Below are positions 1 to 4,895 of a stretch of DNA of 6,717 nucleotides, piece by piece (within the stretch, counting starts at the first letter, position 1; every line of letters starts with the position of its first letter). The DNA lies in the NCBI GenBank assembly GCA_021798415.1, contig JAJZGO010000081.1:1-6717 (forward strand). Direction: 5' to 3'. The translations under genes and the position numbers were made by a program. The DNA comes from Thermoplasmata archaeon (lineage in GTDB: Archaea; Thermoplasmatota; Thermoplasmata; Lutacidiplasmatales; UBA184). A model generated the notes under the pieces. That model did no database searches and had not been told where the DNA came from. It worked only from the letters and a program-made list of their open reading frames with translations.

Positions 1-1323
1 GCTGTCAGTGACGAACAGTTCGTTCGTGACGGGGTCGTAGCTCGAGCTGGCCGGTTGAGATCCCAGCGTGGGGGACCGGGCGGTGACGTCACGGGCGACC
101 AGGCTGACCGTGCTTACGTTGCGTCCCGCGGCGGACCAGACGAGCGCGGTCGAGCGCCCGCCATTGATCACCACCGAGGTCAAGTTGGACCCGACGCCGA
201 TAGCGGCGCCGAGGATAGTCCCTGATGAGGAGTTCACGATGACAAGGTTGGACCCTGACGAGTTCCCCGCAATGTACTCGGTCCCGTTCGCGGCCGTTGC
301 TACCGGAGCCGAGCCGATGCCGATGAGTTGAACCGCCTGCGGTGCGAGGACCGTCGCGTTCAAGATCACTAACTGTGATTTAGACGGCACCGTGACGCCT
401 ACAGTTCCCGAGGAGCGAGAGTAGGCCACCCCAGCGGGTGTCCCCTGCAAAGTGATTGACGGGCCGGAGGCATCCGTCGTGACGTTTATGGTCCTGAGGA
501 GTCTATCACCACCATCCGCAACAAACAGGAATCCGTCTGCCGCATCGAAAGCAAGGGCATCTGGTCCGAGCCCGGTAGGAATGCCGCCCTTGGCGACCGT
601 GTTGCTCGCGGCATTGATGACGGTGATGTTGTTCGACCCCGAGTTCGCGACGTAGAGGGAGTTGGTCGCCGGGTCGAGGGCCAGCGCGTCGGGGCCGGTG
701 CCGACGGGGATGGCCGGGTGGGCCCACGCGCCGGTCGACGCGTTCAGGACCCCAACGCTCGCGTTCGCGTAGTCCGCCGCGTAAAGGAGATCGTTGACGG
801 GGTCGAAGAGGAAGGCCGAGGTGTTCTCGACCGAGAGAGCGATCCCGACGAACTGGTTGGCGTTCGCGTTGAACACCACCGCCGGCGCGACGTTCGGCGC
901 CGGCAGCCCACCGACCGAGACCGCCCGCTCCGGGAGCCAGAGGTCTCCCGTCAACGGCACGTAGGCCGGGCTGCCCACCTGCCAGCCGGTGACCGAGGAG
1001 AGGAAGTTGCCCGGAAGGGAACCGTTGTAGTTCGGTAGGATCGACCGGAGGACCGAACCCGCGCCCGCTCGCGGTGACGACGACGACGCGACGCCCGCCG
1101 GAGCGACGGGGGACGCCGCGCGCACCGAGAGAAGGCCCCGGGACGAGTCGGCGGCGACCGTCCCTCCCTCCCCGGGGAGACCCACCCACGTCCGGTGGCC
1201 GAGGGCCAAGGCGGAGCCGTACGCGGCCAGGGAGGCGAGCAGCAAGAGGCCGACCACGGCCACGGCGAGGATGCGAGCTCGGGGCCGGCACCCGCCGGGG
1301 ACCCGGGGTCGACCGGAGACCAT
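1..1323 (-). CDS. Secreted YVTN-type beta-propeller surface protein, C-terminus off window
   Basis: The frame is open for 441 codons from an ATG at 1323 to the window edge, so the C-terminus is missing. A basic N-terminus (residues 1-18) precedes a hydrophobic segment (about 18-40, ILAVAVVGLLLLASL), which fits a signal peptide or membrane anchor. Beta-propeller repeats follow from about residue 160. The clearest are FDPVNDLLYAADYANASV (173-190), GPDALALDPATNSLYVANSG (210-229) and GPDALAFDAADGFLFVADGG (253-272); the last visible one begins at SYDPVTNELFVTDS. Twelve N-x-S/T sequons occur (N100, 167, 187, 194, 232, 280, 322, 346, 354, 364, 380, 402), consistent with an N-glycosylated archaeal exoprotein. 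YVTN propellers are common on archaeal surfaces, usually without a known ligand; a binding or adhesion role is inferred. No ribosome-binding site lies at usable spacing, but a TATA-like box is 28 bases upstream, suggesting a leaderless transcript separate from the upstream cluster. Codon use changes sharply at residues 248-375. Confidence 0.88.
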   Translation of the reverse strand, partial: MVSGRPRVPGGCRPRARILAVAVVGLLLLASLAAYGSALALGHRTWVGLPGEGGTVAADSSRGLLSVRAASPVAPAGVASSSSPRAGAGSVLRSILPNYNGSLPGNFLSSVTGWQVGSPAYVPLTGDLWLPERAVSVGGLPAPNVAPAVVFNANANQFVGIALSVENTSAFLFDPVNDLLYAADYANASVGVLNASTGAWAHPAIPVGTGPDALALDPATNSLYVANSGSNNITVINAASNTVAKGGIPTGLGPDALAFDAADGFLFVADGGDRLLRTINVTTDASGPSITLQGTPAGVAYSRSSGTVGVTVPSKSQLVILNATVLAPQAVQLIGIGSAPVATAANGTEYIAGNSSGSNLVIVNSSSGTILGAAIGVGSNLTSVVINGGRSTALVWSAAGRNVSTVSLVARDVTARSPTLGSQPASSSYDPVTNELFVTDS

Positions 1324-1346
1324 CTCCGGGAACTGAGTCGTGCCTC

Positions 1347-1357
1347 GGCTTAAACCC
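1347..1357 (-). promoter_or_regulatory. Archaeal TATA-like box for the beta-propeller gene
   Basis: On the minus strand the 54-base gap between the zinc-ribbon gene and the propeller gene contains GGGTTTAAGCC. Its centre is about 28 bases before the ATG at 1323. Archaeal TATA boxes normally sit about 26-27 bases before the transcription start, so the start would fall within 1-3 bases of the ATG and give a leaderless mRNA. The GGAG directly touching the ATG has no spacer and is unlikely to act as a ribosome-binding site. The call rests on position and base composition only. Confidence 0.45.
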
Positions 1358-1377
1358 GTCCGTGGAGAGGCGGCCCG

Positions 1378-2364
1378 CTAGTCCATCGTGCGGATGACGC
1401 GGGCCGCGTGGGCGTCCACGATGATGGCGTACGGTTTTCCCTTGCGCTCCAGGTGGAACTGCCAGAGCGGAACGTGCAGAAGCTCGCCGTCCTGGATGTC
1501 GACCTGGGTGCTCAGGTTCGAGACCATGCTGTGCTTCTTGTGGGCCGCCTCGCTCTGGAGCTCCTGGACGTGCGCCCGGGCACTCCCCTTCGCGGCGTCC
1601 TCGGTGAGGTCGCCGTTGAGCACCGGGGCGTTCGAAGGGATCGACTTCTTGTCGAAGAGGGTCCGGTCGTCGAGGTCGAACTGGTACTCCTTCGGCTGGT
1701 AGGCGCTCATCGCCTTCACCGCGATGACCGGGAACTCGTACTGGCCCGAGATCGTCTCCGATCGGGTCGGGTTGACGACGGGCCCGGTCATGATCGGGAT
1801 CGGGACGAACCCTCCCTGGCGCCCTCCGCCGAGCGCGCTCCCGAGGACCTCGGCGGCGGCGATCGTGCCGATCGTCGCGCCGACGCTCGTGGCGACCGCC
1901 TGGTACTGGTACGTCGTCGACGCCGACGCGGGAAGCACCCAGAACGGCACGTAGGAGAGCTTCGAGTCGACGACCTTCGACTCCTCGAAGTCGTGGCGGT
2001 GGAAGAACCCCGAGTCGATCCAGTCGTGGACGACCTTGATCGCCGCCGCGGGGTCCGCGACCTTGAGCGGGAGCATCGTGTGCTTGTTGATCTCCTTCCA
2101 GCCGGCGCCGCCGAGCGTCACCGAACCGCCGCAGTAGTCGCAGGTGACGACCGTCTCGCCGAACGTCGGGTGGATCGGCGCGCCGCACGACGGACACTTG
2201 AGCTCCTGGGCCCCCGCCGCCCCGACCGTCGCGCTCGCGGAGGAACTCGGCGACGCGGCCGGTGCGGCCGCGGGCGTTCCCCCCCCGCCCGCCATGGGGG
2301 CCCCGCACTTCGGGCAGAAGCGGGCGTCGTCGGGCATCGAGGTGCCGCACTTCATGCAGAACAT
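1378..2364 (-). CDS. Double zinc-ribbon protein, YdjG-like
   Basis: This 328-residue protein has two zinc ribbons. The first is at the extreme N-terminus (C3, C6, C17, C20; C-x2-C-x10-C-x2-C). The second is TFIIB-like (C57, C60, C75, C78), after an Ala/Ser/Gly-rich linker (25-52). The rest is a mixed alpha/beta domain. It has a YVPFWV motif at 138-143 and a second copy-like motif, HVPLWQFHL, at 297-305, followed by GKPYAIIVDAHAARVI to the end. This pairing of a 'VPFW' strand with a C-terminal 'LPxW...GKxY...' strand resembles Bacillus YdjG-type TFIIB-zinc-ribbon proteins as I recall them; that is family-level resemblance, not a proven match. Residues 157-180 are Gly/Ala-rich with GxxxG spacing (G162/G166, G175/G179) and only weakly hydrophobic. 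It is last in the four-gene cluster, 40 bases after the SPFH gene, with a strong ribosome-binding site supporting the ATG at 2364. An in-frame ATG at codon 4 would destroy the first ribbon, so it is less likely. Confidence 0.85.
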   Translation of the reverse strand: MFCMKCGTSMPDDARFCPKCGAPMAGGGGTPAAAPAASPSSSASATVGAAGAQELKCPSCGAPIHPTFGETVVTCDYCGGSVTLGGAGWKEINKHTMLPLKVADPAAAIKVVHDWIDSGFFHRHDFEESKVVDSKLSYVPFWVLPASASTTYQYQAVATSVGATIGTIAAAEVLGSALGGGRQGGFVPIPIMTGPVVNPTRSETISGQYEFPVIAVKAMSAYQPKEYQFDLDDRTLFDKKSIPSNAPVLNGDLTEDAAKGSARAHVQELQSEAAHKKHSMVSNLSTQVDIQDGELLHVPLWQFHLERKGKPYAIIVDAHAARVIRTMD

Positions 2365-2370
2365 CGTCGA

Positions 2371-2380
2371 CCCTCCCTCC
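2371..2380 (-). promoter_or_regulatory. Strong Shine-Dalgarno site of the double zinc-ribbon gene
   Basis: The minus strand reads GGAGGGAGGG, ending six bases before the ATG at 2364. This is the best ribosome-binding site in the window. It fixes the start at 2364 and marks the gene as a downstream member of a polycistronic message, unlike the leaderless-looking genes at 1323 and 4836. Confidence 0.7.
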
Positions 2381-2404
2381 GTCGTGCCGTCGACCTCGGG
2401 CGCC

Positions 2405-3562
2405 TCAGCCGAGCGCCGCGCCGCAGTTCGGACAGAACTTTCCCGCGCTCGTCACGTCGAGGCCGCACTTCGGGCACTTGCGGGGTGCCGGGGGGGCGAG
2501 GGACGCCCCGCAGCTCGGGCAGAACTTGGCCCCGGGAGCGGTCGGCTGGCCGCACTTCGGGCACGGGGGTCCTCCGGCCGCCGCGGGAGCGGCGCCGAGG
2601 GGGTTCCCGCAGCCCGGGCAGAACCGTGTCCCGGCCGGAACGAGCGTGCCGCACTTCGGGCACGGCTGGCCGGGGCCCTGAGCGTACGCGCCCTGCATCT
2701 GGCCGGCCATGCCGTAGCCGATGCCGAGTCCCGCGCCGAGCCCGACGCCCGCGCTCGCGAGCGCGCCCGCGCCGCCCGACGGATTCGCCGCCGCCGTCGT
2801 CATCGCCTGGCCGGCCTGGTACTGCATGTAGTTCACTCCGAGCACGCTCATCGTCGAGCGCGTGTCGACCGCCTTCTGGACCTCGTCCGGGAGGTTGATC
2901 GAGATCCCCTGGAGCTGCAGGACCTCGACGCCGAGCGGACCGAAATGCTGGGGTGAGAACCCGAGGACCGCCTGTTCGATCGTCGAGAGCTGGGTCGCGA
3001 TGTCGGTGACGCGCATCCCCTGCTCCTTCAGCTTCCCGAGCGTGTTGTAGACGAGGAGGACCATCTGGTCCCGAAGGCGACCCTCCACGTCCGAAGCCGT
3101 CGCGGCCCCGAACGTCCCGACGAACTGGTTGATGAAGTTGTCCGGTGCCCCGACCTTCCAACGGTAGCTGCCGAAGACGCGGAGGGAGACGAGACCGAAG
3201 TCGGGGTCCCGGAAGACGTACGGCTCGGCGCTGCCGTACTTGCCGTCGAAGATTCGGCGCTGAAGGTAGTACACCTCCGCCTCCTGCCGGACGCCCGAGA
3301 GCGCCTGGACCAGGTTGCCGATCAGCGGGGCGTTCATGCTCGTGAGAGCGTAGCGGTCGGGCTTCTCGAGGTAGGCGAGGACCTTGCCGTCCCGGTAGAA
3401 GACCGCGGTCTCGTCCTCCCGGACGACGATGTTGTCGTTCCAGCGGATGTTCCGGGGAACGCGCCACATGACGTTGGGGCCCTTGTACGCGTCCTCCCAG
3501 TTGACGGTCGTGGCGCCGATCAGGCTCCCGCCCTTCGCCGGAATGGGGTTGTTCGTGACCAT
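2405..3562 (-). CDS. SPFH/band-7 protein with three C-terminal zinc ribbons, YdjI / 'virion core protein' type
   Basis: This 385-residue protein has an SPFH (band 7) domain spanning about residues 18-235. Recognisable stretches are WEDAYKGPNVMWRVPRNIRW (22-41), an 'I-V-R-E-D-E-T-A-V-F-Y-R-D-G-K' strand (45-60) typical of YdjI-like proteins, and a helical region (155-235) ending in the conserved-looking GISINLPDEVQKAV (219-232). A Gly/Ala/Met-rich segment follows (262-295), then three tandem zinc ribbons: C301/C304/C315/C318, C334/C337/C348/C351 and C363/C366/C377/C380, all C-x2-C-x10-C-x2-C. Bacillus YdjI (about 320 residues, from memory) has the same order but fewer ribbons. SPFH proteins form oligomeric scaffolds on membranes; YdjI works with YdjG and YdjH in placing PspA at the membrane. 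No clear N-terminal membrane helix is visible, so attachment may depend on partners. The gene begins 16 bases after the upstream stop, behind a purine-rich ribosome-binding site. Confidence 0.92.
   Translation of the reverse strand: MVTNNPIPAKGGSLIGATTVNWEDAYKGPNVMWRVPRNIRWNDNIVVREDETAVFYRDGKVLAYLEKPDRYALTSMNAPLIGNLVQALSGVRQEAEVYYLQRRIFDGKYGSAEPYVFRDPDFGLVSLRVFGSYRWKVGAPDNFINQFVGTFGAATASDVEGRLRDQMVLLVYNTLGKLKEQGMRVTDIATQLSTIEQAVLGFSPQHFGPLGVEVLQLQGISINLPDEVQKAVDTRSTMSVLGVNYMQYQAGQAMTTAAANPSGGAGALASAGVGLGAGLGIGYGMAGQMQGAYAQGPGQPCPKCGTLVPAGTRFCPGCGNPLGAAPAAAGGPPCPKCGQPTAPGAKFCPSCGASLAPPAPRKCPKCGLDVTSAGKFCPNCGAALG
2423..2662 (-). repeat. Three tandem zinc-ribbon modules inside the SPFH gene
   Basis: Three copies of a CPKCG-x9-FCPxCG unit are encoded back to back, joined by Ala/Pro/Gly linkers of about 14 and 11 residues. 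The ribbons have identical cysteine spacing, and the DNA also repeats: the 14-mer CCGCACTTCGGGCA (plus strand) occurs exactly at 2463-2476, 2550-2563 and 2649-2662. This indicates internal duplication of a ribbon unit. Further exact copies of the 14-mer lie at 2303-2316 (double zinc-ribbon gene) and 5273-5286 (TPR gene), with a one-mismatch copy at 4216-4229. Confidence 0.85.
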
Positions 3563-3578
3563 CGTCCTCTTCCTTCTC
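3563..3578 (-). promoter_or_regulatory. Purine-rich ribosome-binding region of the SPFH gene
   Basis: The 16-base gap reads GAGAAGGAAGAGGACG on the message strand, directly before the ATG at 3562. It is a continuous purine run with a partial Shine-Dalgarno match (GGAAGAGG). It leaves no room for a promoter, so the SPFH gene is very probably co-transcribed with the gene before it. Confidence 0.5.
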
Positions 3579-4274
3579 CTAGGCGACCCGGATCCCTTCG
3601 ACCGTCTGCATCCGCGCGCGGAACGCCTGGTCGAGCTGGCTCACCTGTCCGCGCGCGGTGGAGACGAGCGCGGCGACCGCTTGGGGAGCTCCCCCGACCG
3701 CGAGCGACGGCAACGAGGCGATCGTCTGGTTGAGCTGGTCGGCCGCCTCGGCGAACCCGTAGTCGTACTCGTAGAGCCGGTCGAGCTGCTGGGGGTTGAC
3801 GCGGACCGCCGGCGAGATCCCGGTGTACCCCTGCTCGGCGTGACGGATCTCGCCTTCGAGCCGCATCAGGTCCGCGATCATGGGGGCGAGGTCGTTGAGG
3901 GTGGAGAACTGGCCGGCGTTCGCGAGCGCCGTCCGAGAGTTCTCGATCGTGGTCCGGGCGTTCTTCACCTTGTCGGCGATCTGGATCCTGAGGAAGCTGT
4001 CCGCTTCGCGGAGGTCCTCCCCCTGGCGGTAGCCGCGGAAGCCAGGGACGAGCAACTGCAGGCGCTTCAGCCAGCCCCGGTCGTTCTCGACCTTCTGACG
4101 GATGTCGAGCGGAGGAGCGCCGGGCGCGACCGCGGTCCCGGTCGAACTCCCGCCCGTCACGACGAGCGACGAGCCGCACACGTTGCAGAACCGCGCGCCC
4201 GCGGCCGACGGTGTGCCGCACTTCGGACAGGTCGCGCTCGGGCCGGGAGGGGTGGGAGGAGCGCTCGCGGCCAT
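3579..4274 (-). CDS. Zinc-ribbon plus helical (coiled-coil-like) protein of unknown function
   Basis: This 231-residue protein is not assigned to a named family. The proline-rich N-terminus (APPTPPGP) leads into one zinc ribbon (C16, C19, C30, C33; C-x2-C-x10-C-x2-C), the same spacing as in the two downstream genes. After a Gly/Ser/Thr linker (35-55), residues 56-228 look almost wholly helical: DIRQKVENDRGWLKRLQLL, then a PGFRGYRQGEDLREADSFLR segment (77-96), a charged helix (99-118), DLAPMIADLMRLEGEIRHAEQ (128-148) and two C-terminal helices. The PGFxGYxxxExxREAD pattern is distinctive and resembles uncharacterised bacterial proteins I recall only loosely. The start codon lies one base after the stop of the membrane-protein gene (TAAGATG), with GGAG eight bases upstream, so the two are probably translationally coupled. 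No signal peptide or membrane helix is visible. A PspA-like coiled-coil role in this cluster is inference; a soluble adaptor is equally possible. Confidence 0.85.
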   Translation of the reverse strand: MAASAPPTPPGPSATCPKCGTPSAAGARFCNVCGSSLVVTGGSSTGTAVAPGAPPLDIRQKVENDRGWLKRLQLLVPGFRGYRQGEDLREADSFLRIQIADKVKNARTTIENSRTALANAGQFSTLNDLAPMIADLMRLEGEIRHAEQGYTGISPAVRVNPQQLDRLYEYDYGFAEAADQLNQTIASLPSLAVGGAPQAVAALVSTARGQVSQLDQAFRARMQTVEGIRVA

Positions 4275-4275
4275 C

Positions 4276-4836
4276 TTACGGGCTCCGGGGAGGAGGAGGG
4301 GTCCCCGACGAGGAGGGGGGCGGCGGCACCTCGGGGACGCTCGGCGAGTTCGCGGCCGAGTAGGAGAACGCGGAGCGGGCCGGCTCGCCCTGCCACGCCG
4401 CCCGGGCCACCTGCTGGTTCTGCGTGGCGCGGACGGCGCGTCCGCGCCAGGCGATCAACGCGACGGCGACGATCAGCACGACGACGATGATCAGGAGCGA
4501 CCAGAGCTGCGCGACGACGCCGAGGACTCCGTACGTCGGGCCGAGGCCGACCGTGAGCAGGAGGACGGCGAACCCCATCCCGAAGAACCCCCACGCGAGC
4601 GACCGCTGGGCGGTGGGGTCGCGCGAGAACGACTCCGCGAGGTAGGAGCCGAGCGAGAGCAAGAGCGCGACGATCCCGATCAAGATCAGCGCGAAGAAGT
4701 GCTGGTTCGCCGGCAGGCTGACGTAGATCGCGAGGAAGAGGAGGACCGCGGCGACCAGGAAGAGCCCCGTGAGCAACCAACCGCTATAGCGGTCGCGAAC
4801 GGGTCGGAGGGCCGGCGAAGTTCCCTGCATATCCAC
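4276..4836 (-). CDS. Small four-helix integral membrane protein with proline-rich tail
   Basis: This 186-residue protein has four predicted membrane helices at about 20-40, 47-66, 80-99 and 105-130. Basic residues before helix 1 (RPVRDR) and after helix 4 (RGRAVRA) put both ends in the cytoplasm. The soluble tail (131-186) is polar and ends in proline clusters (PPPPSSSGTPPPP). I do not recognise the family. As first gene of the zinc-ribbon/SPFH cluster it is the obvious candidate membrane anchor for its soluble partners, the position YdjH occupies in the Bacillus operon, though I see no sequence similarity that shows homology. The start is ambiguous. GTG at 4836 lies about 30 bases after the TATA-like box, matching the leaderless geometry of the propeller gene. 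ATG at 4830, two codons in, has only a weak GGTGG before it. The choice does not affect the helices. Confidence 0.85.
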   Translation of the reverse strand: MDMQGTSPALRPVRDRYSGWLLTGLFLVAAVLLFLAIYVSLPANQHFFALILIGIVALLLSLGSYLAESFSRDPTAQRSLAWGFFGMGFAVLLLTVGLGPTYGVLGVVAQLWSLLIIVVVLIVAVALIAWRGRAVRATQNQQVARAAWQGEPARSAFSYSAANSPSVPEVPPPPSSSGTPPPPRSP

Positions 4837-4847
4837 CGTACCGGTGG
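4833..4847. promoter_or_regulatory. Perfect 6-bp palindrome at the start of the membrane-protein gene
   Basis: CCACCG (4833-4838) and CGGTGG (4842-4847) are perfect inverted repeats around a 3-base spacer. They overlap the predicted transcription start and the GTG start codon. The site could be a repressor operator, or a hairpin hiding the weak GGTGG before the ATG at 4830. In GC-rich DNA a short palindrome can arise by chance, so the regulatory call is tentative. Confidence 0.35.
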
Positions 4848-4895
4848 AAAAAGCAGATGCGACTATAAGAGCCTGCGGCCGAGAGCCGGCGGCTC
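4848..4895 (-). terminator. Possible terminator of the TPR gene (small hairpin, then T5)
   Basis: On the message strand the TPR stop codon overlaps a 5-bp GC hairpin (arms 4891-4895 and 4883-4887, loop GGC). About 30 bases later comes a TTTTT run at 4852-4848. Archaeal termination relies mainly on T-runs, so the T5 could end TPR transcripts. It is short, lies inside the next promoter region and may be coincidental. Confidence 0.22.
4862..4869 (-). promoter_or_regulatory. Archaeal TATA-like box for the four-gene cluster
   Basis: The message strand reads CTTATAGT in the 57-base gap between the TPR gene and the membrane-protein gene, one of very few AT-rich spots here. Its centre is about 30 bases before GTG 4836 and 36 before ATG 4830. 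This predicts a transcription start near 4839 and a leader of 0-9 bases. It suggests that the cluster is transcribed independently of the TPR gene. Confidence 0.5.

Noticed and set aside
68..655. Two short plus-strand frames (87 and 67 codons) opposite the propeller gene
   Set aside because: They are antisense to a continuous propeller frame with signal segment and repeats, and they have no ribosome-binding site or recognisable content.
506..2350. 614-codon open frame on the minus strand across the propeller and double zinc-ribbon genes
   Set aside because: The translation is Arg/Gly/Pro-rich low complexity without domains, and it overlaps two genes with clear motifs in other frames. It is a GC-driven shadow.
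1408..2898. 496-codon open frame on the plus strand
   Set aside because: Composition is dominated by Arg, Asp, Val and Leu in the antisense of two recognisable zinc-ribbon genes, with no fold-like pattern.
2352..3467. 371-codon minus-strand frame overlapping the SPFH gene
   Set aside because: It is the offset frame of the SPFH gene and is Arg/Pro-rich. The 385-residue frame carries the real domain and ribbons.
3429..4490. 353-codon plus-strand frame opposite three cluster genes
   Set aside because: It runs across gene boundaries of well-supported minus-strand genes and degenerates into Arg/Ala/Gly-rich sequence.
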